Below are positions 1 through 12,041 of a DNA stretch of 64,000 nucleotides, piece by piece. The stretch's first letter is position 1, and every line of letters starts with the position of its first letter. Position numbers and translations under genes: made by a program. The stretch comes from Diploscapter coronatus. Its lineage: Eukaryota > Nematoda > Chromadorea > Rhabditida > Rhabditidae. The stretch spans positions 28,481,201-28,545,200 of the forward strand of contig OZ038422.1 in the NCBI GenBank assembly GCA_964036155.1, given 5' to 3'. The notes below the pieces were generated by a model. It searched no databases and was not told where the DNA came from. It was given only the letters and a program-made list of their open reading frames with translations.

Positions 1-1356
1 CAAAGCGCCATTATTGAAACCGTTCAGATGCAGGGTGTGATCTGGCTCTTCGACATACCTGCAGTTAAATTACTCAATTATATTAATTAATTTAAATAAT
101 TAGTTTATTTGACTAGATAATTAAGGCAATTAACTCATTTTATATCTACATGGTTTTATCGGGTAAAAACTAGTTTTTTTTTTATATTCAAACTAATTAA
201 CTAACTTGAATTAGGGTAGTTATCTCAACTTGATTGCTCAATTAACTCACCACGCGACGAAATTATAGGGCGTTTGTTCGTCGGTGAAGAATTTGAGCAC
301 GAAGTCGCAATCGTTCATCCACTGCGTCAAATTGCGATAGTCCGTCCACTGTCTGAATTAAATGGGGTAATTAAAGGAGATAATTAGGGTAATTAACAAC
401 TCATACACTGCATGAGTAGCGACGTGGGGTGCTTGCGGATATTTCACTTCCCCCATCGGCCAATACCAAGATGCTGAGCGACGGTCCTTATCGGCTCTGA
501 AAAATTGGTTATTTTAAAAATTTTTAACAGCATATTAAACAATCACTTTAGACGGTAAAAAATTGAATAAAAACAAAACACAAAAGAAGTTTTTTAGTAA
601 CAAGTGCCTTTGATTGGTCAGCCAAATTGGGTCGGCATTGAACCACGAGGTGTCCATTGATGAGTTTACTATGCCCGGTTTCTTGGTCATGTTGAAATAG
701 TCGAACCTGAAAACGTTTCATAATATTCTAAAAATAAAAATAACTTTTCTGTTTCTGAAATAAATTTTTTTTTTTCAAAAATCAATAAATTTCTACTTTC
801 TGTTTGTGTCCGGATCATAGAAATAGTTCGACACTATGCCATGGGACTCTTCATAGAGACCTAAAATGGTATCATTACCAAAACATTTGGTAAAATTATC
901 AACATACTTGAGAAATTTAAATAATGCGGCTAGCCGCATGAAATGAGTTTTTTCGAGAGACGGAAAGAAGACATTTCTTTTTTTCTTGACTAGACGTGTT
1001 ATCTCGTTTCATGCGGCCAACCGAGGTTCGAAACTTTCCGAATCTGGCTACTAAAAACTCCCACCTGAAGCTATGCTCAAATGATTGGGCGCCGTATAAG
1101 TTACGTATTGCGATTTTACCCCGTTTTTGTACCATGTACCCTCCGTGGCCCACTTGTGAATATGTGGCACCTAGATATGGTAATAAGTTGCAAAACATGG
1201 TACAAAATAGTAAGAAATTACCAAATTTGGGTCGATCAAATCGTGTCGGAAGCCGTCGAACGAAATGAGTAGAATCTTGGGGAATGGCGAGAGTCCAGAA
1301 GATGGTGGCGCGAGACCCATCGAAATGTACCAGACGACCCACCAAGCTAGACTCAT
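1..1356 (-). CDS. Ectonucleotide pyrophosphatase/phosphodiesterase (ENPP), 5' part
   Basis: Seven phase-compatible exons: 1222-1356, 1065-1170, 797-860, 602-706, 407-496, 251-352, 1-58. They give the first 220 residues; the rest lies beyond the left edge. The start at 1356 opens a hydrophobic leader (MSLAWWVVWYISMGLA), a signal peptide or anchor. Family marks follow in order: metal-binding Asp in LLISFDGFRHDLID, nucleophile Thr in TYTAPNHLSIASG, then GLYEESHGIV, DTSWFNADPIWLT, SASWYWPMGEVKYP, and the zinc ligands Asp/His in YVEEPDHTLHLNGF. ENPPs hydrolyse pyrophosphate or phosphodiester bonds outside the cell. The catalytic residues visible here are intact, so it is probably active. The member (nucleotide- or lipid-type) cannot be told from this part. 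Confidence 0.9.
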
Positions 1357-2107
1357 TTTGGTACTTTGGGCACTCTGGAAATTGAAACGATAAAATATGC
1401 GAAAATTGTTGAAATTCAACGAAAAATGAATCGAACAAACGATTTTAATCGGGCGAATTGCACCAAGGATTTTGATCAAACTTAATGAGGATGCTCTAGT
1501 AATTTCCCATAGGAAGAAAGTGTTAGTTAATCAGCTGCTTATCAATGAAAAAGAGAAAAGCTGAAAATCGCACGGAAAATGATTTTCACTAACGCGAAAT
1601 AAGAGAATTACGCGTAACGATAAATGCATAGTTTTATGACAAAATGTTTGATTTTCAATAGGGGCCGCAAATAGTTTCGAAAAACTCATCATTTTCAGTA
1701 GTTTTTCACTCCAAATAACCAAGTTCGGTGTAACTAAGACAGTCGTGAATAAATAAAAGGAAAAAAAGCCTATTTTTGCCCAAGTGAATTGGCTAAAACC
1801 GATCAACTAAACGCACAAAATGTTTACTTCTACACCGGTAATTGTCTTGAATGTATGCGCACTTTCTGATAGAATTTTAAAAATGAAAGTCCATTTCTAT
1901 AAATGGTTCATCGACTCTGATTATGCTGATTCCTGCCGATCTGCTTTAAAGAATAGTTGCTTCCCATTTTTGAAGTTCCTTAACTACCACTTTTTGTTGC
2001 ATGTCGCGCATTTGTAAAGGGCGCGGAGCTTACACTCTCTACATATCGATAAGCTTATTCCTGAAAAGTTCCAGCTCATGACGACTACTTTCCGCTACCT
2101 TTCTAGA

Positions 2108-2272
2108 TCTTAATTCAGGTCTCTGTATAATTCACCAGTTTACCGTGATCGCCATTTCTTTATTTTATTACTCTTCTTTATCTACACTCCCTATCCTTAA
2201 AGTCTGGCGAATTTTACAAACGGTAGTCGTGGTGAACTGGCGAATTATGCAGGGAACCCTTAATTCACTAGT
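2108..2272. mobile_element. Small TIR element (MITE-like), copy 1
   Basis: Imperfect inverted arms of about 38 bases. The left arm carries ATAATTCACCAGTTTACC and the right arm is its complement, GGTGAACTGGCGAATTAT. There is no coding potential. The middle and right arm resemble 18372-18472, so this is a family. Confidence 0.55.
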
Positions 2273-2299
2273 ACTCCCAGTCTGAAAATTTGAAAATGT

Positions 2300-2646
2300 T
2301 TATTTAGGATCATCAAGAATATTTGTATCGTTTTTCTTCGGCGTTTTCTTCTTTTTAGAAGGTTCTAATACGTTTAAAATGCAGTCTTTAATATCGGGAT
2401 ATTTGTTCTAAAATTTTATAAACATATCCTTAATTTTTGAAACTATAAACCTACCATGGCAAAATTTCTATAGCAAGTCCGGAAATCTTCTGAATTGTTA
2501 TCTTGTAATTTACTACAAGGCATAACATTTTGTTCGTAGACTAGTTTGTGGCAATTTTCTATCAATTCAAAGGTCGGTTCATCGAGGCTCAGGATTTCAA
2601 CGGTGATTATCGAGATTACTACATGCATAATCAAAAATTTGGTCAT
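2300..2646 (-). CDS. Small secreted 4-cysteine protein A
   Basis: Two exons (2455-2646 and 2300-2407) joined in phase 0 give 99 residues. The start at 2646 was chosen because it opens a clean signal peptide (MTKFLIMHVVISIITVEILS); an in-frame ATG 39 bases upstream would put a polar stretch in front. The mature part has four Cys (ENCHK, MPCSK, RTCYR, KDCIL) and a Lys-rich tail (SKKKKTPKKN). I do not recognise the family. It is related to its neighbour at 2793-3347: Cys spacing is similar and the phase-0 intron lies at the same place between Cys 3 and Cys 4. Function unknown; extracellular by inference. Confidence 0.7.
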
Positions 2647-2792
2647 TTTATATCTAAAGTTCAATATTTTAAATAGTTGTTTCATGTTTGGTATAAGTAT
2701 AATCGATCATTGAACGAAAATGTATATTAAACATTCAATTAAAGAGAAAATCAAACAATTTATTAATCTACGATTTTAAGAAACAAGAATAT

Positions 2793-3347
2793 TTACAATT
2801 CCAAATGTCTAGGAGGAAAAGGCATTTTTCTTTGTTGTTTCAGACATTCGCGAATTTTCGGCATATTGTTCTAAAATTTAAAAATTTTGAACATCATTAT
2901 TTGTTAAAGAATCAAAATACCTCCGTGTGTTTCTTAGCACAATTGTCCCGTTCTGGTCCTTCTGGTAGTTCATCACAGGGATTGTTTTCTTTGGCCTAAA
3001 ATTGTGAATATAAGCAATCTTTAATACTTATCTACATCTACAATTTTCAAGCAATCCCTAAGTGTTAAAAGTGAATTTCGCAGCTTTTCGACGCTCATTT
3101 TATCTTCCTAAAGTTTATTTAAATTTCTATTATTTAGAAAATAATCATATTTCATGCATATCACCGACCTCCCCTTGGTCCAAATATGGATTCATTTTCA
3201 TATCGTTGTCCTGAGCTTGAATGTTTTATAAATCTTAAAAAAAAAAATTACTTTTACCGCATTCAAACCCAAGCCATGGTCCCTCGATTTAAATTGAATA
3301 GTGAAGTTAATGAATATCAATTGTAGAAGTACAGATAATATATACAT
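2793..3347 (-). CDS. Small secreted 4-cysteine protein B
   Basis: Five exons (3258-3347, 3169-3210, 3036-3107, 2921-2995, 2793-2870), all joined in phase 0, give 118 residues. It starts with a signal peptide (MYILSVLLQLIFINFTIQF). Four Cys follow in LRDCLKI, NNPCDEL, RDNCAKK and IRECLKQ. The last intron sits at the same site as in the protein A gene, and the Cys 3 to Cys 4 spacing is identical, so the two look like tandem duplicates that have diverged. Exon 3 could instead end 6 bases earlier, at an overlapping GTAGAT donor. Function unknown. Confidence 0.7.
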
Positions 3348-3650
3348 TTTAAAGAATACCTTCCAAACTGGTCGGTTATTACATAATGAAAGTGAGTATT
3401 GCAGTGAGTTTGTGCAACGTATACAAGAGGGATTATCGGAAACGAAATCCCCCGTTTTCGAAGGTTCTAGATCATCATTAATTCTTTTAGAATCATATTT
3501 CCGAATTTCGAATCAAGATTTCAAATCCGCTTTCCTTTTGTAGTCATTTGCCCTAGTTTCATTCCCTTCGATGATAAGACGTGAAGCTTTTTCCTTTTTA
3601 TCCCCCCATTACTTTCTCTTCTCGAAAAGCCAATACTCGATCGATTTTCT

Positions 3651-4264
3651 ATGCTTTTCCAACTTTCATTGTGTTTCATAACGTGTAAGTCTCAATTTTC
3701 AATAAGTTATCAGTTTCTTTACTATTCAGATACCATCGCATGGGCCCATCCGTTCGAACTCATACCGGTCCAGGTACCACCCTGTCCAGTTGGTAGCCGA
3801 CCTCTGCTGAAGCCCGATGGAGAACCAAGGAAGTGTCTTCCGCATCAGAACTCTTTGTGTGTGAACGCGTTACCAGACAAGGTAGGGTTACCATTTTCCA
3901 ATTTTACCAAATGCTATCATCTTTCAGCCAATCGCTGATACGGTCTGTTGCTACCACAACCAAGTTGATTACTTCTGCTGCTTGGACACTACCGAGGATC
4001 AATGCCCTGATTACCATCAGGTAAGATTGGAAATCAATCGATAAGGGCGCGGGGTGGATTCCCTAATTTCTACAATAAGAATGCGTAGTTTAGGTGACCG
4101 TCGTCATTCACAACTCTCAGCCGCACAATCCATGGGCGATGAAATCGTTCTTTTTCAAGGAGGGCATCGAGGATGAGATCATCAACGATTTGAACAACGA
4201 GGTTAAGCAAGATGATGGCATTCTCGTCAGGTTGAACCGGGAAAAGAAGAACGATAAAAATTGA
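3651..4264 (+). CDS. Secreted Cys-rich protein, 149 aa
   Basis: Four exons (3651-3684, 3730-3881, 3928-4020, 4094-4264) join in phase. The N-terminus is a short signal peptide (MLFQLSLCFIT). The middle is Cys-rich with proline-rich spacing: VPPCPVGSRP, KCLPHQNSLCVNALPD, TVCCYHNQVDYFCCLD, DQCPDY. The last exon has no Cys and ends charged (NREKKNDKN). The paired-Cys pattern (CC...CC...C) is typical of nematode extracellular Cys-rich modules, but I cannot assign a named domain. It runs divergently from the two 4-Cys genes. Confidence 0.75.
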
Positions 4265-4967
4265 AATATTTATCTTCAAAATATAGTAGAAGTTTTTGAT
4301 AAAGGCGATAAATTACACGTACATTATGGCAATGTCTGGACTCGTGCGTTAAGTCTTCAAATACTATAATAAGTGAGAAATTACGTAATATTTTAAGAAA
4401 CAGAGTTTAATTCATAAACTTCTTCAAAAATTTGGATAAATCCTTAGCACTGGTCTATGTTGAATCATACCCATATTTGCAATTACTTAACTGTCAAGGC
4501 ACACATAAGCAGATAAGATAGAATTTAAAATGTCTACGAGTTCCTAAGATGAAATAAGTATTTGATCATGACTAAGTTATGAGCAGCACCAATATAAAAG
4601 ATAGCTTTGCATGAGTTTTCAATAAGTGAATGTAAGTCAACCCAGGGTAATCTTAGGTAGAGCTGCAAGAAAATAGTAAAAATCTGAGGTCATTTGTACT
4701 AAAATAGAAATTTATAATAATTCAAGTCACAAATCGATGTTTTAATGCCTATTATCCCTAAATTTCTCATTCTCTTGAATTTCCAAAACCGGTTCTATGG
4801 TTGTTCAGACACTCAAAACAGAGCTATCAACTTGAGTATTGATTTCCAAACATCGATTTGGCCTTGAACTTTTAACATATAAAAGAAAAAATCCTAAAAT
4901 ACAACAATAATACCTGAATTTGTGCATATTACTCGAATATTATGTCTTTTTCGGCAATCATGAAAAA
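4265..4967. other. Intergenic, no gene seen
   Basis: AT-rich sequence between two convergent 3' ends. I see no coding exons, RNA genes or clear repeats. Confidence 0.5.
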
Positions 4968-7719
4968 TCATTCATCTTCATCCGCTTTCTGGACCTTCAT
5001 CTTGTATTTTTCGATGTACGATCGCTTTTCGCATAGGTAACTTGTAAAGGCCAGTAGAATAACCTGAAGTTTCAAAATAGCAAAGTTACTATTCCCGTTC
5101 GATGATTCAGATGGAAAACATGAGTCAGAATGTTTCATTATTAATTTAGCCGGAAGGTGGAAATGACATTTACTTTGCAATGAAGCATTGATAAGACCAT
5201 TCCTCAAGAAACGCGATTTTTATAATCAATAAAACTATCGCTCCAAGGTTACTCATATTTAATCGCGCTCATTATGACTAATTTTACCTGTAAGACCAAC
5301 ACGATGACTAATACGATAATGAGCATTAATTCGGATTTTCGAAATCGAAGTACTGGTTCACAATTTTGACCCTCCAAGCATCCAGGCTTCCCCCGCCACG
5401 ATTCTTCCAATTTATAGTGCAGCTAAATTAAAATATAATAGGTCAGAGAATTTAAGCTAAATAGAAGATTTTTTATTGAAATATACTTACCCGTTTCCTG
5501 ACAGTTATCGTGAAAGCGAAGGCGACTAGTTGTGTCAGAATCATGCCGACTTGCGCAAGGATGTGCTGAAATATAAATATAAATATAAAATATATCCATA
5601 TTCTCGGAATTCTTCATTCGTCAATTCTTTTCCAGTTATACAATTAAACTGGTATGTTCCCGAGTTCAGTTTAAGCCTTGCAAGTGCACCCAATTTACAC
5701 ACTCATTTAACATTCGATAACTTATGTTTTCGCATTCATGAATAAGCTTTCTACTCGCAATTTAAATTCATCTGCACTGACATTTAAATGTTACTTTCGA
5801 CGAAAAACTTAAGCATCTCTTAGCACGTGATCATTCGCTCGAGTTTACTTAAATGTATACGCATTTTAAACAAACCACTCTTAACCCCCACAAAATTAAG
5901 CTAATCATTTAAGCTAAAAAGTACTAAATTTAACATATTTGAAGATTAAAAAAAATAGTTGTCTTCAGTATTAGGAAGAATATCGTAGGTTCTATTAAAT
6001 TTATATAGCTTATGATGAGTTTAATTGAGCTCTACCAGAAAGTCCCCACATAGGAAATAATATCCTGAATAAAAATAGGATAATTTCCCCGGTTAGTGTC
6101 GGAAATATCCTTGGGAGCTTCTAGGGGAATTCGCTCACTTCCTGCTCTCACTTTGGAACGACTATTTCCGCGTCTTCCGGCTCACTTCATCGTATCGCTT
6201 CTCGTGTAAAAAACCAAGATTCTTCTCAAATTCGCCGCGCTAAAAATGAAAAATTGCGACATAATCTTCGCACTTCTATGCTGAAGAATTATCTTTTAGA
6301 AATCCTCGGGATTTTTTAAAATAATTTAATTTTGCCCCTAAAATTCAAATTGAATTCCATCTTTCCCTCGAATATTTACTTTCGTCCATAAAATATCGCT
6401 GAATTTCGAGAGCTGAGGAAAAATTTCAAAGGGGAAATAGCGCTGGTCAGAGAGAGGAAAAGTTTGCCAAGGGGAAGGGAAACGAATTGAATGAATTTGA
6501 TGCGGACTGCGAGTGGAAAGAAGGACCACTAAATGTGAAGAATATCGATTGCGCTGAGGGAAACTCTGCAATTCTAACATTTCCAATTGTTAAGCATAGA
6601 AAGTGACAAGTAAAATTAGCTCCGCCCACTCTAAGTCAAATTTGGGGGTAAGAAAAAGCACACGCACATAATTGGCTTACCAAAGATAGCATAAACGAGT
6701 TGAAGATGAATAGCGATATTAATCCAAGAAAGCTCGACAGGCATAGACTTCCGGAGTACACCGCTATGAGCAGAATCGTAATAATATACTGAAGTTCAAT
6801 ATTTTTCACTTTTTTTTTTTTTCGATATTTTCAACTTGTTTTCGAATTCCCCCAGCCAAAATAAAAACAGCGTTCAAATTTCCGCTCGACTGCAAAATTT
6901 TTCAAAACACCCTTTCATTTGATCCAAAATACTGCTATGTATATCAAGGTCGTTTTGATAAGGAGAAATTTTTAATAAATGTTCTTACTTGTGGATAGGA
7001 ATTGACCTGTTGGGGTGAAATATCCGCTTTCGGGGCATTAATAGCGGCAAATATAATAAACGCTAGCAACAATACTGATACAACCTAAAAATAAATCGTA
7101 AACCACGATCATTTTAAACTTGTCATGATTCATATATATTTTCATGACCGAAAACGTGTGCGTGTGTGTGTCAAGCTAATTTAGTTTTCCAATCAATGAA
7201 AAACACTGCCCTTTTAGCGAGCAAAAATAGAGTCCCGGGGGTATCTAGGAAAAGGCAAAAAGGACCGTCTTTTGCTCAGAATATTAGCTCTATTACATTT
7301 TGGCCCAGGAAATATGCGCATAGAAAATACGTTTGTCTGACTTTCATCACCACAGATCAAAATATATTAATTTCTATTTTTGCCATCTTAAACATAGCAA
7401 ACATTGTTTGCAAACATTCCAAAAATACTAGCCTTTTTAAACATTTTATCGATTGAATTTGGCAACTCTACCCCTCTCACATTAAAAATTTCGTCAATAG
7501 TAAACAAACCTTTCAGCAAAAAATGACCGAAACTCGTTTTAGAACGTTAAAAATTGACAAAAAAAGGTTAATAATTAACAACTATTGCTATAAATTAGCA
7601 TATTTAAATTAAAAAAAAAAGTTAACATAACCTACCAAAAATGCTAGGTTAATTAATACGGCGACAATTCTGAGTATTCTTTGGCACGTCGGTAGGGCGG
7701 TCCTCGTCCTATTCGGCAT
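4968..7719 (-). CDS. Small tetraspan membrane protein, 197 aa
   Basis: Six exons, all phase 0: 7636-7719, 6989-7084, 6681-6788, 5491-5565, 5288-5422, 4968-5063. Four hydrophobic segments are predicted: about residues 15-40 (VLINLAFLVVSVLLLAFIIF), 62-90 (YIITILLIAVYSG..), 97-120 (HILAQVGMILTQLVAFAFTI) and 153-180 (LMLIIVLVIVLVLQVILLAF). The loop before the last one is short and holds two Cys (GCLEGQNC). The layout is tetraspanin-like, but the large loop is far too short and has no CCG motif, so a true tetraspanin is unlikely. The tail is charged (KMKVQKADEDE). Most of the span is intron. Role unknown. Confidence 0.75.
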
Positions 7720-8249
7720 GAACTGGGGGACACAAAACAAAGGCAGCTGGGAAGAGGGTGGGAAAGGTTTGGTTAGAGGGAAGGCAGAGAGAGAGAGAGA
7801 GAGAGAACAGAGAGTGGGAGAAAAAAAGGCGGGGAGGAAATACGCTCTGGGAGGAAAAGGAGCGAAAGAAAAGATAGAGAGAAAGGGGAGAGAAAAGAAA
7901 AGAACGATAAAAAGTGCTTGAAAATAGAGAAATAGCAGTCAAGAAAGAGGCGGAGTGACTAGAGATCAACTAAACTTGCGATAAAAATGAGTGAGTCAAA
8001 GAAAAGTCGGGGCAGGCAATTGTTTGCCTTTCAACATATCGAAAACTCGTAACGTTGAACTTTGCCTGATTTAAGAGTTGTGTTATAATTTATCCTCAAA
8101 TGCCCATAGAATAAGTATCGGAATAAAGCGTGGAATAGTGATCACAAACGTTTGTTGAGATGAGTCTACAGATATTTCTTGAAAACCGTCAAATGTGAGC
8201 TCAAAACTAAAAGAATAAGGCTTCCTACAAATCTTAGAACTTTTAATTC
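7720..8249. repeat. Purine-rich intergenic stretch with (GA)n tract
   Basis: A run of GA repeats at about 7786-7806 sits in a broader strand-biased purine-rich region (7740-7950) just upstream of the tetraspan gene start. Open frames here are by-products of the low complexity. No gene seen. Confidence 0.7.
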
Positions 8250-10530
8250 CTAGGATTCAGTGAGATGCATTTCGTAGATCTTCCTATGGTCTTCGTTTTC
8301 AAAGTTCGGAATGAAATTGACGGTGACAATTTCAGAAAAGCCTTCATCCAGAGTGGGCTCCTTCAAGATAATAAATTTAGATAAATTAAAAAAAGGCAAT
8401 TTGGAAAAGTAGATGCATCGTAGCGCGGTTGCATGCGAAATGGTATAGAAGTTGTCAGGGAAAAGACTCTTCCTTTACTATTTCGTATGTAACGATGCAA
8501 CTATTGCAGCTACTTTTTCAGGTTATCTTTAAAAAATAAAAATAACCAAAAAATATTTTCAACTTACCTTAAACTTGCTCTGATGCATTCTGAGGACCAT
8601 CGAGTTGACTTCGTTGTTTCTCGGGTTCGTCAATTTCCGGAATGCCACGTGGTGTTGCGCCTGGGCGTAGTCACAGTTCATCTAAAACATAACTAATTGG
8701 TCTTTTTTTATTTAAAATAGTTTTCTTACAACAAAATACTATTTTTCTTTAGAATTTTTACTATATACTTTCTTTATAAATGGCCATTTAAAAATGTTTC
8801 ACTCCAGCATTTTTATCCAAAGTTAGCTTTCTTTAGTTTCGAATAAACCTAAAAATTAGCAACACCTTGAAGCACCTGCAGCCGACATTCAGTTCCTTTG
8901 CGACTTGAGTGTATCTGCTCTAAAAATTCCGAAAGTTTAGTTTTTTTGCCAAAAATCGAGCAAATTCCGAACCCTCGACTCCTCGTCCGGATTGGTGTTG
9001 TCGACCACCACCGATTTGCCATTCGACAGCAGGTTGTAGGCCCGATTTCGGCATTTCTGCCAACTTCCAAGGGTATCACGGTTGACGATCTGAATCGGGA
9101 GCATTTTTAAGTTTCTTTGGTTTTATTTTAGAGTATTTTTACTTGTATAAAACTCACCGAATAGTCGTATTCCGACTCCAGCTTCTTTGCGAATTTCGAC
9201 TTTCCCGATCCAGGAAAGCCAACCAGAACGACTAATTCCGGAGTTTTCGAGGGAAGTACGGTATCTGGAAATTCTAATTTAAAAAAATAACAAACAGTAA
9301 ACCTTTCTGAGAATGTTTTTAAAACGTATAAAATTAAAACCTTTCGGATGAAGGAGATCCTCGAACTTGGCCTCTTTGGGATCGAATTCGGGTTTGGAAA
9401 ATGGCTCCTCGTCTTCTTGACCCAGGAAAAACTGCTCGGGAGTTTGGAATTTCACTCCGATATTCGCAGCGAAGCGACGGTCTGCGGAAGAGAAGTCTTT
9501 CTTAGGACGTTTCTGAAAAAGAAAAATAAAGAATTCTAAGAATTTAATATTAAAAATTAATATATAATCATTTTTAACTGAATAACAAATTTTAAGAAAA
9601 ATTTCAAATTTATAACCTACATTAGTCTTAATCCGTCCTGCAGCGTCCCCAACGAAAATCGAGGCATTTTTGTCGATTTCCAAGTCCCCATTTTTCCTCT
9701 CCATTTCGTTCCACATTCCGGTGCACGGCTTGCGGTGTTTCCCGTCGGAAATCGCGATAAAAACCTGGAAAAAGGATTTTAAAAATTATCTTCTTTTCAA
9801 AATTATTTCAATTTTTTAGAATTTTCAAATTCTACCTGAACAGGCGCCCCGATTTTCGCGACGATGCTCTCGATTTTCCTTTTGAAGCCCTGTTTGTCCA
9901 CTTTTCCGACCTGCGAAATTTCATTTTCCAAAAAAAAAATAAGAAAAAATCTACCTGAATTCCTTTTTGATTGGTGAAAATGACGATTTTAAACCCGTTT
10001 TTGTGCACTTCCTTGAGCTTCCCAGGGATGCAGTCGAAGAGAATCTTCCAGTCAGTAGTGTCCTTCGGGTGGACGTAGCCACTTTTAGTGCAAATCAGGG
10101 TACCATCTGAAAGTTACCATTTTGGTAAAAGTCCCAAACTTGGATTATTTTAGCCCACAAAAACTGAAATATGTCAAGAGAAATTTAATAAAACTATCTT
10201 GTAAGTTTTATATGGCAAATAACTGAAACTGACCCATGTCAAAAGCTGCAATTTTCTCAGACGGCTTGACATCTTTGTGCGTGAAAATCCAGAAGTCTTT
10301 CTGGACAAAATAGCATTAAAACTAAATTAACTAAATTTGAACCTCGATATTCCACTTGCCTACTGCTGCGATCTCTCGACCAAAAATGTCCTTCTGCTTG
10401 GATAGAGGCTCGTCATCTTTTTCTGAATTTCTCAAAGTTTAACTTTTCCTTTCAAAAATTTCATTTTACCTTCGAATTCATCGTCCAGCTCGTTATCCGA
10501 CTTCGACATTTTGGTCGTTTTTCTTTTCAT
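8250..10530 (-). CDS. Polynucleotide 5'-kinase/3'-phosphatase (PNKP)
   Basis: Twelve exons in phase give 417 residues: 10470-10530, 10343-10422, 10234-10300, 9955-10106, 9836-9910, 9621-9764, 9341-9512, 9158-9264, 8973-9089, 8866-8919, 8568-8681, 8250-8360. The enzyme repairs DNA break ends by removing 3' phosphate and adding 5' phosphate. The phosphatase half has the HAD motif [24 protein letters not shown] and [10 protein letters not shown]. The kinase half has the Walker [25 protein letters not shown] and [13 protein letters not shown]. The N-terminal FHA domain of vertebrate PNKP is missing; only about 20 charged residues precede the phosphatase. A TTTCAG lies 4 bases before the ATG and mrps-33 stops only 168 bases upstream, which suggests SL trans-splicing in an operon. 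Confidence 0.93.
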
Positions 10531-10697
10531 TTCCTGAAAATCAAAAATTAAAAGTTCACTCTCTCAAGAATAAGATAATCTGGTTAGATTGAACTTCAAG
10601 GTTAATCAAAATCTAAAAAATATTGAAAACTTTATTTGAACAAAAAACAGAACAGAGCAAGTCTAAAATTTCTACGTTTCTAAAAGAGTAATCATTT

Positions 10698-11638
10698 TTA
10701 TTTTTTCGCCCGAAGCTGGGCCCGTTTGCCCTGGCCTATCGGGGGTCGGACGACTTTGCCTCGCAGAATTTTCAGCTCGTCTTGGACCTGGAAATTTCAA
10801 ATTAAACTTCTTTCTCAAAATATTCTAATTTTACAGTTTCTAGATCACCTTATAATGATTTTATTTTGCACTTTACCAAGAATTGATATTTTCAGCAAAA
10901 ATGATTATTTTTGATCAAAACAGATCTTTTTTTATAAAAAAAAATCATCTTTTACCAAGAAATGGTTCACTCACCTGTCTGAAAACGACGTGGTCATCGA
11001 AGAACAATCCATGGAATCGGAGCATCTTGGTGAGGTAGTGAAACATGGGCAGATTGGGGTAGTACTCCACCGACAGCTGCTCTTTCGTCTCCAACGGCTC
11101 AGCAGCCATCACACGCACCACCTCAAATACCATTTTTGATAATACAAGACATAGTAATTGATCAGATGGTATCATTTTTGACAAGGTGATTAGATTTTGG
11201 TAAAATGATAGCATTTGGCAGATGAGTACTATTTTGCATGGTAATAAAGTTATAATCTGAAAATGGGCTACCAATGTTGGAAAAGTGGCACCATTACTCT
11301 GGTATTCCTTACCTTTTTGCTCTTGACATCCGTAGGCCTGACGACCTCGCCGAAGATTCGATTGCTGGAATTTTCAAGCTCAAAATTTTCAAATATTATT
11401 TTGATCTCTTGAAAAATTTTAAATTCGAACAATTTGAGTATCAAAATGGTCGTTATGAAATGGAGATTTCTATCATAAGCATAAAAAGACCAAATTTAGA
11501 AAACATTTTTAGAAACTAATAGAACCTGAGCCGTTCCATGCGCTTCCCGTACGCGGTTGGTTGATTGATACCTCGATCGATGTGGTTGATCCGATGGGCC
11601 ACCAGCCTGTGGGCCATCCGCGGATAGTAGGCGGACAT
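10698..11638 (-). CDS. mrps-33: Mitochondrial small ribosomal subunit protein mS33
   Basis: Four exons (11526-11638, 11313-11364, 10975-11121, 10698-10787) give 133 residues. Family features: the N-terminal IFGEVVRPTDVKSKKVV block, YYPNLPMFHYLTKMLR, HGLFFDDHVVFR, and the basic C-terminus LRGKV..GQGKRAQLRAKK. The length is slightly above human MRPS33 because of a longer N-terminus (MSAYYPRMAHRL). It works in the mitochondrial ribosome. Exon 3 uses an unusual GAG acceptor (TTTGAG). It is head-to-head with cct-8 across about 400 bases and lies directly upstream of PNKP on the same strand. Confidence 0.92.
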
Positions 11639-12041
11639 CCCTGAAAAAGTAATTTCTTCAAAAACTAGAATAAATTAAAAAGGTGCCCTTTGAGAATTTG
11701 ACAATTGGCCTTTTCCAATTGTATTAGAAAAGTGAAGAAATTAGCAGCTATTATCATCTATAAGTCTATTATTCAGAACAAATCTTTGAAAATGTAAGAT
11801 TCTGAAATAAAATTAAAAAACAAAACCCCGAAGAAAAGATAGGCAACTGACGAAAATCAACGGCGATGCATTCATTTTACGTTCGTTTTCTTTCATTTCT
11901 CTCACTTTCCTTCGCTATTTCGCAAATCGAATACACTCGAATCCCATTTTGCAGAGGTGCCTTTTGAAATTTCATTTTCTGATTTTATTACCCCCAATTA
12001 TCTCCCTTAATTGCCCTAATTATCCTAATTACAGAGCAAAG
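11639..12041. promoter_or_regulatory. Shared divergent promoter, mrps-33 / cct-8
   Basis: About 400 bases separate two divergent start codons. Both starts are closely preceded by an AG acceptor (CAG before the mrps-33 ATG, TTACAG before the cct-8 ATG), as expected for trans-spliced leaders or short 5' introns. No TATA box seen. Inferred from layout only. Confidence 0.45.

Noticed and set aside
917..1438. 173-codon minus-strand frame
   Set aside because: Wrong frame for the real ENPP exons, which read LLISFDGFRHDLID and APNHLSIASG in other frames.
5288..5422. Tetraspanin identity for the four-TM protein
   Set aside because: The loop before the last TM is about 25 residues and lacks the CCG motif required in tetraspanins.
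7709..7969. Ser/Phe-rich and Glu/Arg-rich frames on both strands
   Set aside because: Product of the purine-rich (GA)n region; no exon signals.
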